From Alphaproteobacteria bacterium UBA5343 (GTDB lineage Bacteria > Pseudomonadota > Alphaproteobacteria > RF32 > UBA5343): a DNA stretch of 25,884 nt. Shown here one piece after another: positions 1 through 7,083 of this stretch. The position numbers and the translations under genes are program-made. The stretch covers positions 1 through 25,884 of the forward strand of contig DHQH01000110.1 of assembly GCA_002410125.1 (NCBI GenBank). Direction: 5' to 3'. The notes under the pieces are model-generated. The model worked only from the letters and a program-made list of their open reading frames with translations. It was not told the DNA's origin and searched no databases. How positions within the stretch are numbered: the first letter of the stretch is position 1; each line of letters starts with the position of its first letter.

Positions 1-14
1 TTGTGATAGATTCT

Positions 15-116
15 GGATCCCCGACCAGTCTTTGCTTTTAGCTTCGTTAGGTCGAGGATGATGAGGTTGTATCCACGAGATTGCCACAGGCTAAAGCCTT
101 CGCAATGACGGGGTGG
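15..116. repeat. Interspersed palindromic repeat upstream of fliQ
   Basis: This stretch is richer in GC than its surroundings and is built of two inverted repeats. ATCCCCGACC at the left pairs with GGTCGAGGAT further on, and ATTGC-cac-AGGCT pairs with AGCCT-tc-GCAAT near the right end. On the minus strand it reads GTCATTGCGAAGGCTTTAGC, which resembles the GTCATTGCGA-type interspersed palindromes known from many bacterial genomes, including Rickettsiales. It ends about 20 bases before the fliQ start. No second copy is visible in this window, so calling it a repeat rests on its form and the resemblance. Confidence 0.6.
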
Positions 117-138
117 TTGAAATAGTGGGTGAGATAAA

Positions 139-405
139 ATGAATGAAGTTGAAGTTTTAGAAATTTCAAAAGATGCGGTTTTTGTATTGTTAAAAGTGGT
201 TACACCTATTTTGATGGTAGCACTTATTATTGGTTTGGCGATTGGTATCTTCCAAGCTCTTACCCAAATTCAAGAAATGACACTGGCTTTTGTTCCAAAA
301 ATTATTGGAGTGTTTATTTGTATCTTAATTATGATTCCTTTTATGGTTTCGCAAATGAGAATCTTTACTGAAGGTCTTTATGATAAGATTATTGGGTCGG
401 GATAG
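139..405 (+). CDS. fliQ: Flagellar biosynthetic protein FliQ
   Basis: This 88-residue protein is a small integral membrane component of the flagellar type III export gate, where it assembles with FliP and FliR. Two hydrophobic segments are visible (about residues 13-38 and 52-72), separated by the conserved stretch QALTQIQEMTLAFVPK, which is typical of the FliQ/SctS family. The length is normal for the family. GGTGAG lies six bases before the ATG as a ribosome binding site. fliR follows after seven bases and flhB after that, the usual export-gate order. fliP is not in the window; the DNA directly upstream is a palindromic repeat. Confidence 0.95.
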   Translation: MNEVEVLEISKDAVFVLLKVVTPILMVALIIGLAIGIFQALTQIQEMTLAFVPKIIGVFICILIMIPFMVSQMRIFTEGLYDKIIGSG

Positions 406-412
406 GTGAGTA

Positions 413-1171
413 ATGATCACTAATCTGTTAACCTTAGAGATATATCAATATATGTTAGTTTTTGTGAGACTTGGTGCGGCTTTAATGTTTATGCCAGGCT
501 TTTCTGCTTCTTATGTTTCTCCTAGGGCTCGTCTTTGTTTGGCACTTACTGTTTGTGTAATTATAACTCCAATTGTCGGGGATATGTTGCCAGAACCCAA
601 AGGATTTGGTTTTGAAGGGGCGCTATTGATTGTAGGTGAGGCAATTATCGGTATTTTCTTTGGGGTGTTGATGCAGTTTATTATGGCAGCTCTTCATTTG
701 GTGGGTAATAAGGCTAGTATGGCGATAGGTTTTTCTAATGCAATGGCCTTTGATCCAACACAAGGTGGACAATCATCTTTAATGAACTCCTTTTTTAGTT
801 TATTGGGGATTGTGATTATATTTATTGCCGATTTGCATCATTTAATGCTGGGGGCTATTATTGATAGTTATACTTTGTTTGTGCCGGGTGAAACTATTCC
901 TTTTGGTGATTTTGCTGAATATTTAACAATGATGATTAATAAGAGTTTCCATATTGGATTTAGAATTGCATCGCCTTTTATTGCATTTTCTATAATCTTA
1001 TATTCTTGTATGGGTTTGGTATCAAGACTGATGCCGCAGTTTAATATCTTTTTTATGTCGCTACCTTTGCAAATTTATCTTGGGTTGGGGCTTTTAATGT
1101 TGGTGCTTACATCTGTGGTTACTTGGTTTGTAAGATATTTTGAAGATAGTTTGATATCGTTTTTAAGTTAG
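413..1171 (+). CDS. fliR: Flagellar biosynthetic protein FliR
   Basis: This 252-residue polytopic inner membrane protein is the FliR/SctT component of the flagellar export gate. The N-terminal region (VFVRLGAALMFMPGFS, about residues 16-31), the following YVSPRARLCLALT and the GEAIIGIFFGV segment near residue 75 are characteristic of the family. About six hydrophobic segments can be traced, and the length is normal (about 250-260). It lies seven bases after fliQ and 38 bases before flhB, so the three genes are very probably co-transcribed. The start ATG follows GGTGAG at a short distance. Confidence 0.95.
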   Translation: MITNLLTLEIYQYMLVFVRLGAALMFMPGFSASYVSPRARLCLALTVCVIITPIVGDMLPEPKGFGFEGALLIVGEAIIGIFFGVLMQFIMAALHLVGNKASMAIGFSNAMAFDPTQGGQSSLMNSFFSLLGIVIIFIADLHHLMLGAIIDSYTLFVPGETIPFGDFAEYLTMMINKSFHIGFRIASPFIAFSIILYSCMGLVSRLMPQFNIFFMSLPLQIYLGLGLLMLVLTSVVTWFVRYFEDSLISFLS

Positions 1172-1209
1172 GGGCGGTATTGTGTGTGTTAACTTTGGAG
1201 AAGTAGTTA

Positions 1210-2283
1210 ATGGCTGATGATGAAGATGATGCTTCCAAAACGGAGGACCCCTCCCAGCGGAAGTTAGACAAGGCCAAAGAAGAAGGTAATGTTGCGATCT
1301 CTCAAGAGATAAAGAGTTTCTTTATGCTTTTGGGGGCATTGGTTGTTATCTGGTTGGTTTCTCCTTTGATGATGAAATGGACGGCCTATTTCGCAAGGAC
1401 TTTTATTTCTGAAGTGGGGCAAATTAGGCTAGATGAATCGCAACTTGCTCAATTGTTTTTATCGATGGTACTTAATATCTTAAAGGTTATGGCTATTCCT
1501 TTTGCGATTTTAATAATATTGGGGATTGCAGGCACGGTTTCGCAAATTGGTTTTGTTTTAGCTCCAAAAAGGATGGAAATTAAATGGGAGAAAATTAACT
1601 TTTTTGCAAATTTGAAGGAGTTTATTACAGTTAAAAAGATTGTGGAGAGTTTAAAAGGAATTGTTAAAGTTGCGGCGGTTATGACTATGTGTGTTTTGGT
1701 TATGTCGCCATCGCTTCATAAAATCCCACTTTTACCATCAATGGAATCTGCTGCTATTTTAGCCTTTATGCACAAAATTTTGGTGCTGATTTTATTTACA
1801 GTGGTGATTGCTATGCTAATTATTGCTTTTGGTGATTATGCATTCCAAAAATTTCAACATTTGAAAAAAATGAGAATGACTAAGCAAGAAGTAAAAGATG
1901 AATATAAGCAATCTGAGGGGGATCCGCTGATTAAATCAAAAATTAAATCGGTTAGGATGGAGCGATTTAGGCAGAGGATGATGGAGAATGTTCCAAAAGC
2001 TAGTGTAGTTATTACCAACCCGACTCATTATGCTGTTGCTTTAGATTATGATCTTGATACAATGGCTGCACCAATTGTGGTAGCTAAGGGTGTGGACTTT
2101 TTAGCCCTGAGGATTAGGGAACTTGCCGATAATAATGAAGTTCCAATTGTTGAAAACCCTCCGCTTGCGAGGGCGTTATTTGCAAGTGTTGAGGTGGATC
2201 AAGAAATTCCACCAGAACATTTTAAAGCTGTTGCTGAGGTTATTGGTTATGTTATGCGACTCAAAGAAAAACTCACCAGATAA
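1210..2283 (+). CDS. flhB: Flagellar biosynthetic protein FlhB
   Basis: This 357-residue protein is the FlhB/SctU export-gate component that switches substrate specificity from rod/hook to filament proteins. The N-terminus has the family's acidic, lysine-rich lead (KTEDPSQRKLDKAKEEG, about residues 10-26), followed by four hydrophobic segments up to about residue 210. The cytoplasmic domain carries the autocleavage motif NPTH at residues 270-273 within ITNPTHYAVAL, so self-cleavage between Asn and Pro is expected. GGAG lies about ten bases before the ATG. The 3' end overlaps cckA by 35 bases in another frame, suggesting translational coupling. Confidence 0.96.
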   Translation: MADDEDDASKTEDPSQRKLDKAKEEGNVAISQEIKSFFMLLGALVVIWLVSPLMMKWTAYFARTFISEVGQIRLDESQLAQLFLSMVLNILKVMAIPFAILIILGIAGTVSQIGFVLAPKRMEIKWEKINFFANLKEFITVKKIVESLKGIVKVAAVMTMCVLVMSPSLHKIPLLPSMESAAILAFMHKILVLILFTVVIAMLIIAFGDYAFQKFQHLKKMRMTKQEVKDEYKQSEGDPLIKSKIKSVRMERFRQRMMENVPKASVVITNPTHYAVALDYDLDTMAAPIVVAKGVDFLALRIRELADNNEVPIVENPPLARALFASVEVDQEIPPEHFKAVAEVIGYVMRLKEKLTR

Positions 2284-4891
2284 GATATTACATAAATGGC
2301 TTGTCTATCTTGGATATGCTCTGGCTATGCTGGGGGTGTTTGTGGTGCTGTTTATGCTATTTCCAGAGTTATATTTGTTTTGGATGGGGGGAGTGATTTT
2401 ATTCACTCTTGGATCTTTGATGTTGGTGTTTAAGTCTTTGGTAGCAGGTGAGAAGGCAATTAATTATGGTGGTTTTGCTAGTGCTTTGATTGAGACTGAT
2501 TATAGACCGCAGAGGTTAGAAGATGCTAAAGGTAATCCGATGCTCTTTAATAATATGGGTAAAGAGTTTTTTGGTGAAGGTAATGTTTTTGAAAAATTAG
2601 TTGATAATGCGATAATTGATGAAGCAACTAAAAATGCTCTAACTCGCCTTAGAACTGCATATGAAAATCTGATTTCGGAAGTGATAGATGTTCCATTGAA
2701 GATGAATAAAAAAGATGGTGGAGAAGAAATTAATTGGTATCGTATTTCTGTTAGACCAATATTTCTAAGGCAGGTAAAGTTATTTGGTAGTTTGTCAGTT
2801 AAGAAAATTAAAAAAGATGCTTATTTTTTGTGGAGTGCAAGAGATATAACAGCTAAGAAGAATCTTAATGATATTTTTGTGCAAGAGCGAAAAAGTGTTT
2901 TGGATTTTTTGGATTATCTGCCTGTTGGTCTTTATCTTCTAAATGATAAAAAAGAGATTGATTATGTGAATGTGAAGTTTGCTAAATGGATGGGGATGGA
3001 ACGAGAAGATTTGATGAAGCGAAAAATCTCAGACATGTTAGTTGATGGTAATGAGCATGATAGAGATTATTGGCAGGGTGAGTTATATTTCAAAGATGAT
3101 TTAGGTAATGTATTCTCAGCGATGGTGTTTTATTTGAAATTCATTGAAGATGGAATTTATAAAACAAGAGCTGTGGTGGTAAGAGATGTCGCATCAGGTG
3201 GTGATGTTAGAGATGAGTTAGAGATATATAAGGATAAGATTAATTGGTTGTTTGATAGATCTCCGATTGGGATTTGTTTTGTTGATGGAAGTGGAAAAAT
3301 ATCTAAGCCTAATCATGTGATTGCTGATTTTTTAAATACTAGAGAAGATGAGTTGATTGGTAAGAATATTTTATCTTTTATTAAATCTGAAGATAAGAAA
3401 GTTTTGGATAGTAATATTAAGGATGTGGAGCAGGGTAGAAGAAATAGTGTGATTTGTGATATTCATCTGGATAGTGATGTGGTGGATAAGGAATTAGTTG
3501 TTTCTACTTGTATTATCCCGTGTAAGAAGAAATATTCAGCTAAAGGTGATGTGAGCGATGGTTTAATTATTTATTTTACTGATGCGACAAAAGAAAAATC
3601 ATTAGAGTTGCAATTTGCACAAGCTCAAAAAATGCAAGCTATGGGACAGTTAGCAGGCGGTGTTGCTCATGATTTTAATAATCTTTTAACAGCGATGATT
3701 GGTTTTTCTGATTTGTTGCTACAAAGACATTCTACAGGGGACCCTTCTTTTGCGGATATTATGCAGATTAAGACTAATGCTAATAGAGCAGCAGGTCTTG
3801 TGAAACAATTATTGGCTTTTTCTCGTCAGCAACCATTAAGACCTGAGATGATTGATGTAACGGAAAATTTTGCAGAGCTTAATCATATGTTAAATAGGGT
3901 GATTAGTGAAAAGATTAAACTGAAATATATTCATGGGAATAATCTTGGTTTTGTAAAAGTAGACCCAGTTCAGTTCTCGCAAGTGATTATGAATCTAGTG
4001 GTTAATGCAAGAGATGCTATTTTAGAAAATGATGAAAGTGGTGAAGTAACTATTACCACTAGTGTTGCAAAAATTGATGAACCGACAGTATTTGGTAGTG
4101 ATACGGTGCCAGCTGGTGAGTTTGTAGTGATTGATGTTAGGGATAGTGGTTGTGGAATTAGTGAAGAGAATCTTTCTCGTATTTTTGAACCGTTCTTCTC
4201 AACTAAGACGAATGTGGTTGGTTCTGGTACGGGACTTGGGTTGGCAACAGTATATGGTATTGTTCGTCAAACAGATGGGTTTATTAAAGTTGATAGTAAG
4301 TTAGGAGTTGGGACAACATTTTCAATTCATCTGCCAAGATATGATGAAAAAATTGAGATGGTAAAAGAAGAAATTAAAGAGACAGAAAATAAGCCGATTA
4401 TGGATAGGGATGAAAAAATCATCCTATCTGTAGAGAAAAGAGATGAAAAAATAGATAATATGGGCTTAAACTTTATTTTGGATGCTCCAAAAATTTCTGC
4501 TGATAAGGAGGATGGTGAGATAGCAAATGTCAAAATCCTATTTGTAGAAGATGAAGATGCTGTTAGAGCATTTGGTTGTAGAGCTTTGAAGAATAGAGGT
4601 TATGAAGTAACAGAATGTAACTCTGGGGAAAATGCTGTAGAAGCCCTTGAGAATGATACAGAGTTTGATTTGCTTATTACAGATATGGTCATGCCGGGAA
4701 TGGATGGGGCTAAGTTATCGCGAATCGTTAGAGAGAAAATTCCGAATATTAAAATTATCTTAATGTCAGGATATTCAGAAGATATTGCAAAAAATGGTAT
4801 TTCAGAAAATGATGATTATGAGTTTATGGCTAAACCGTTTTCGTTAGATGTGTTGGCCAATCGTGTTAAAAATATATTGAAGTCTTCTTAG
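2249..4891 (+). CDS. cckA: CckA hybrid sensor histidine kinase
   Basis: This hybrid kinase sits at the top of the phosphorelay that, in Alphaproteobacteria, passes phosphate via ChpT to the cell-cycle regulator CtrA. I chose the ATG at 2249, giving 880 residues, because GAGG lies just upstream and the protein then begins shortly before two membrane helices (about residues 17-65). The open frame extends further upstream only as out-of-frame flhB. PAS-like regions follow, then the HisKA box GGVAHDFNNLL with the phosphorylated His474. The HATPase boxes are VNARDAI, DSGCGIS and GTGLGLATVYG. A C-terminal receiver domain carries the phospho-acceptor Asp812 in LLITDMVMPGMDG and the conserved Lys in MAKPF. 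Proximity to flhB and recA agrees with alphaproteobacterial synteny as I recall it. Confidence 0.93.
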   Translation: MLCDSKKNSPDKILHKWLVYLGYALAMLGVFVVLFMLFPELYLFWMGGVILFTLGSLMLVFKSLVAGEKAINYGGFASALIETDYRPQRLEDAKGNPMLFNNMGKEFFGEGNVFEKLVDNAIIDEATKNALTRLRTAYENLISEVIDVPLKMNKKDGGEEINWYRISVRPIFLRQVKLFGSLSVKKIKKDAYFLWSARDITAKKNLNDIFVQERKSVLDFLDYLPVGLYLLNDKKEIDYVNVKFAKWMGMEREDLMKRKISDMLVDGNEHDRDYWQGELYFKDDLGNVFSAMVFYLKFIEDGIYKTRAVVVRDVASGGDVRDELEIYKDKINWLFDRSPIGICFVDGSGKISKPNHVIADFLNTREDELIGKNILSFIKSEDKKVLDSNIKDVEQGRRNSVICDIHLDSDVVDKELVVSTCIIPCKKKYSAKGDVSDGLIIYFTDATKEKSLELQFAQAQKMQAMGQLAGGVAHDFNNLLTAMIGFSDLLLQRHSTGDPSFADIMQIKTNANRAAGLVKQLLAFSRQQPLRPEMIDVTENFAELNHMLNRVISEKIKLKYIHGNNLGFVKVDPVQFSQVIMNLVVNARDAILENDESGEVTITTSVAKIDEPTVFGSDTVPAGEFVVIDVRDSGCGISEENLSRIFEPFFSTKTNVVGSGTGLGLATVYGIVRQTDGFIKVDSKLGVGTTFSIHLPRYDEKIEMVKEEIKETENKPIMDRDEKIILSVEKRDEKIDNMGLNFILDAPKISADKEDGEIANVKILFVEDEDAVRAFGCRALKNRGYEVTECNSGENAVEALENDTEFDLLITDMVMPGMDGAKLSRIVREKIPNIKIILMSGYSEDIAKNGISENDDYEFMAKPFSLDVLANRVKNILKSS

Positions 4892-5034
4892 TCTTTTGCA
4901 CGAAATCAATTATATATTTAATATAAAATATTTATGATTTGTAGGTATGTATAGGATGAAGTCTTCGTTTTTTTGTTCTATTGTCTGTGTTTTTTTTGAA
5001 AATGTTTCCAATAAAATCAATTGGTTATTAAAAA

Positions 5035-5049
5035 GTTCTAATTTTGTTC
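5035..5049 (+). promoter_or_regulatory. LexA (SOS) box upstream of recA
   Basis: GTTC-N7-GTTC occurs exactly here, the direct-repeat operator recognised by alphaproteobacterial LexA. It ends 11 bases before a TTGACA -35 element, so bound LexA would be expected to interfere with polymerase at the recA promoter. A weaker reverse-orientation match, GAAC-N7-GTAC, overlaps the promoter spacer at about 5072-5086. Confidence 0.82.
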
Positions 5050-5059
5050 TATTTTATTA

Positions 5060-5089
5060 TTGACAATATAAGAACAAATGTAGTACATA
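5060..5089 (+). promoter_or_regulatory. Probable recA promoter
   Basis: A perfect -35 TTGACA lies at 5060-5065. A weak -10 candidate, TACATA at 5084-5089, follows at 18 bases. Transcription would start near 5096 and leave a leader of roughly 110 bases. The rest of the 315-base gap between cckA and recA is AT-rich, and I see no further gene in it. Confidence 0.6.
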
Positions 5090-5206
5090 TATGAGTATGA
5101 CAAGAACAAATAAGATGTGTAAAAGAATTAATATCAGTTATAAATGTTGTGATTTTAAGAGTATTTTATTTGTAATGAGAAATTAACATGAATAGGAAAT
5201 AAAAAA

Positions 5207-6214
5207 ATGGATAAACAAAAAGCATTAGAAGCAGCTCTTGGTCAAATTGAAAGATCTTATGGTAAAGGTTCTATTATGAAACTTGGTCAAAGAGAAAATG
5301 CTGTTGATGTTGATGCAATTTCAACAGGTTCATTAGGGCTTGATATAGCTCTTGGTATAGGAGGTCTTCCAAGAGGTAGAATTGTAGAAATTTATGGTCC
5401 AGAAAGCTCAGGTAAAACAACTCTTGCTCTTCATGTAATTGCAGAAGCTCAGAAAAAAGGTGGAACATGTGCTTTTGTTGATGCAGAACATGCTTTAGAT
5501 CCTATTTATGCAAGAAAATTAGGTGTTAATGTTGATGATCTTTTAATTTCCCAACCAGATGCAGGTGAGCAAGCATTAGAAATTGCAGATACTCTTGTTA
5601 GATCTGGAGCTATTGATGTGTTAATCGTAGATTCAGTTGCAGCCCTTACCCCAAGAGCAGAACTTGAAGGAGAAATGGGGGATCAGCATATGGGACTACA
5701 AGCAAGACTTATGAGCCAAGCCTTGAGAAAATTAACATCAACTGTTTCAAAAGCAAATACTCTAGTTATCTTTATCAATCAAATAAGAATGAAAATTGGG
5801 GTGATGTTTGGAAGTCCTGAAACAACAACAGGTGGTAATGCTCTTAAATTCTACTCATCAGTAAGACTTGATATTAGAAGAATTGGACAAGTAAAAGATA
5901 GAGAAGATATCACAGGTAACCAAACAAGAGTAAAAGTAGTGAAAAACAAAGTAGCACCTCCTTTCAAAATTGTTGAATTTGATATCATGTATGGTGAAGG
6001 TATCTCAAAACTAGGTGAGTTATTAGATCTTGGAGTAAAAGCGGGTATTGTTGAAAAAGCTGGAGCTTGGTTCTCATATAAAGGTGATAAAATCGGACAA
6101 GGTAGAGAAAATTCTAAAAACTATCTAAAAGAAAACCAAGAAATAGCAAATGAAATTGAAACTCAAATCAGAGAAAAAGCAGGTATAGTTTCTCAAGAAT
6201 TAGCAGGGGAGTAA
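5207..6214 (+). CDS. recA: Recombinase RecA
   Basis: This 335-residue protein forms the ATP-dependent strand-exchange filament in homologous recombination and is the co-protease for LexA cleavage. Walker A is GPESSGKTT at residues 64-72 and Walker B is around VLIVDSVAAL. Loop 1 (GEMGDQHMGLQARL), loop 2 (GVMFGSPETTTGG) and the FINQIR segment are intact. The length is slightly short, as the acidic C-terminal tail seen in E. coli is reduced. AGGAAA lies about eight bases before the ATG. A LexA box and TTGACA upstream indicate SOS control, and a strong terminator follows at 6404-6435. alaS, the frequent downstream neighbour, is absent here. Confidence 0.98.
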   Translation: MDKQKALEAALGQIERSYGKGSIMKLGQRENAVDVDAISTGSLGLDIALGIGGLPRGRIVEIYGPESSGKTTLALHVIAEAQKKGGTCAFVDAEHALDPIYARKLGVNVDDLLISQPDAGEQALEIADTLVRSGAIDVLIVDSVAALTPRAELEGEMGDQHMGLQARLMSQALRKLTSTVSKANTLVIFINQIRMKIGVMFGSPETTTGGNALKFYSSVRLDIRRIGQVKDREDITGNQTRVKVVKNKVAPPFKIVEFDIMYGEGISKLGELLDLGVKAGIVEKAGAWFSYKGDKIGQGRENSKNYLKENQEIANEIETQIREKAGIVSQELAGE

Positions 6215-6266
6215 GGAAGATGGTGTTAGGTGTTATATGGGTTGGGTTAGGAGCCATTCTATTTAA

Positions 6267-6378
6267 ATTTCTTTGATTCTATGGGTGATTTTGTTGTTGA
6301 TTATTAGCTCATGTAGTTACTTTTTATATATACATCGCCAATAATCGCCTAAAAATCACCTCATATAATCAAAGAAAT
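6267..6378. repeat. Long palindromic element after recA
   Basis: Two arms of about 48 bases (6267-6315 and 6331-6378) are near-perfect reverse complements around a loop of about 15 bases. The outer part of the left arm reads TTTGATTCTATGGGTGATTT, and the right arm gives TTTGATTATATGAGGTGATT on the opposite strand. The length and complete palindromy suggest a MITE-like insertion. The outer TTTGATTCTAT resembles the ends of the three repeats near 18775, 20006 and 21823, so a family link is possible but not proven. It lies between the recA stop and the recA terminator. Confidence 0.7.
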
Positions 6379-6403
6379 AGTTAGGATATTTAAAGGAAAA
6401 AAG

Positions 6404-6435
6404 ACATCAGGATTAGAGGATTCTGGTGTTTTTTT
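6404..6435 (+). terminator. Rho-independent terminator of recA
   Basis: An 11-base-pair stem allowing G-U pairs (ACATCAGGATT pairing with GATTCTGGTGT) around an AGAG tetraloop is followed directly by seven T residues. It is the first strong terminator after recA, with the palindrome at 6267-6378 inside the same transcript. Confidence 0.85.
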
Positions 6436-6464
6436 ATGTTTTACACAATAGTTTAGAAAAATAA

Positions 6465-6494
6465 TTGACAAAAAGATATTGATGTTTATATTAG
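6465..6494 (+). promoter_or_regulatory. Promoter for a putative structured RNA
   Basis: A perfect TTGACA at 6465-6470 is followed after 18 bases by TATTAG at 6489-6494. It lies 30 bases after the recA terminator and 70 bases before a long base-paired rod. No protein gene begins near it, so its product is probably RNA, starting near 6501. Confidence 0.5.
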
Positions 6495-6564
6495 AAATCC
6501 TTAAACCCTACAACTTTATATTTATTCTGTTTTTCTGACCTTTGTCAGAATTAGATTTGGAACC

Positions 6565-6729
6565 ACTTAAAAACAATTATATGAAAAAGTTTTTATTTGG
6601 GCACGCTCACTCAGGAATGGCACTTAATTCTTCTTAAATCCAAAAGGTAGGATTTAATCCGAAGAATTGATGCATTCGTTGAGCGACCCAACCGATTAGA
6701 TACATGACTTTTTAGAGAAAGTTTTAAGT
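6565..6729 (+). ncRNA. Candidate rod-shaped small RNA, 6S-like
   Basis: About 165 bases fold on paper into one long rod. The closing stem is ACTTAAAAAC (6565-6574) with GTTTTAAGT (6721-6729), then AAAAAGT (6584-6590) with ACTTTTT (6707-6713). An asymmetric bubble follows (7 bases left, 16 right). The terminal arm pairs TGGG/CCCA, CGCTCA/TGAGCG, GAATG/CATTC, CA/TG, AATTCTTC/GAAGAATT and AAATCC/GGATTT, capped by an 8-base loop at 6642-6649. Closing stem, central bubble and terminal arm at this size are the architecture of 6S RNA (ssrS), which binds sigma-70 polymerase. I cannot confirm 6S-specific sequence, so the family call is tentative; that it is structured is well supported. Confidence 0.5.
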
Positions 6730-6742
6730 CAGTATCGAAAAG

Positions 6743-6820
6743 AGTTGAAAATTTTTGAAAGAGCGGGTTATTCCTTATACTTAAATGTTATAAGGGGGCT
6801 TAGCTCTTTCTTTTCAAACT
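6743..6820 (+). other. Second long hairpin in the recA downstream region
   Basis: An imperfect 78-base hairpin. AGTTGAAAA pairs with TTTTCAAACT, GAAAGAGC (6757-6764) with GCTCTTTC (6803-6810), and CCTTATA (6773-6779) with TATAAGG (6789-6795). An internal bubble separates the two inner stems, which are perfect. It has no T tract directly behind it, so it looks like part of a structured RNA or a repeat rather than a terminator. Confidence 0.5.
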
Positions 6821-6868
6821 TATCGTTGGGGTATTATTTTGAATGTTCAGTTTATACTATATAAAAAT

Positions 6869-6905
6869 AAAAGCATTGAGGAGGTAAAACTTCTTGGTGC
6901 TTTTT
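6869..6905 (+). terminator. Rho-independent terminator
   Basis: AAAAGCA pairs with TGCTTTT and the stem continues inward through several G-U and A-T pairs to a short loop, with TTTTT at the 3' side. The A run on the left makes it usable from both strands. It would end any RNA started at the 6465 promoter. Confidence 0.65.
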
Positions 6906-6959
6906 GAAAAAGAAATCTTTTTGTCCTCTTATCAGAGGATGCCTGCAATAGCTGTCAGA

Positions 6960-6986
6960 CCGAGAACTGTTTAGTTCTCGGTTTTC
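6960..6986 (+). terminator. Rho-independent terminator
   Basis: A perfect 8-base-pair stem, CCGAGAAC pairing with GTTCTCGG around TGTTTA, is followed by TTTTC. A small perfect hairpin TCCTCT-TATC-AGAGGA precedes it at 6924-6939, with an unpaired stretch between. The spacing to the gene at 7084 (97 bases) would allow attenuation, but no competing antiterminator fold is evident to me. Confidence 0.75.
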
Positions 6987-7083
6987 TTTGTTTAAATTAT
7001 TAACAATATTTTTTAAAATTCTTCTTGAAAACAGAGATGTATATGTTTATTCTATAATTAGACAAAAAATAGAGTATTGTATA

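Noticed and set aside
2123..2248. Upstream extension of the cckA frame inside flhB
   Set aside because: The extra 42 residues are an out-of-frame reading of well-conserved flhB codons, and the ATG at 2249 has a ribosome binding site.
6581..6637. Small frame of 18 codons beginning with Met-Lys-Lys in the 6S-like region
   Set aside because: There is no ribosome binding site, and the bases are explained by the strong pairing of the RNA rod.
6988..7083. TTG start that would lengthen the putative clan CE protease by 32 residues
   Set aside because: It lies directly behind a terminator with no ribosome binding site, and a possible -10 (TATAAT) falls within the extension.
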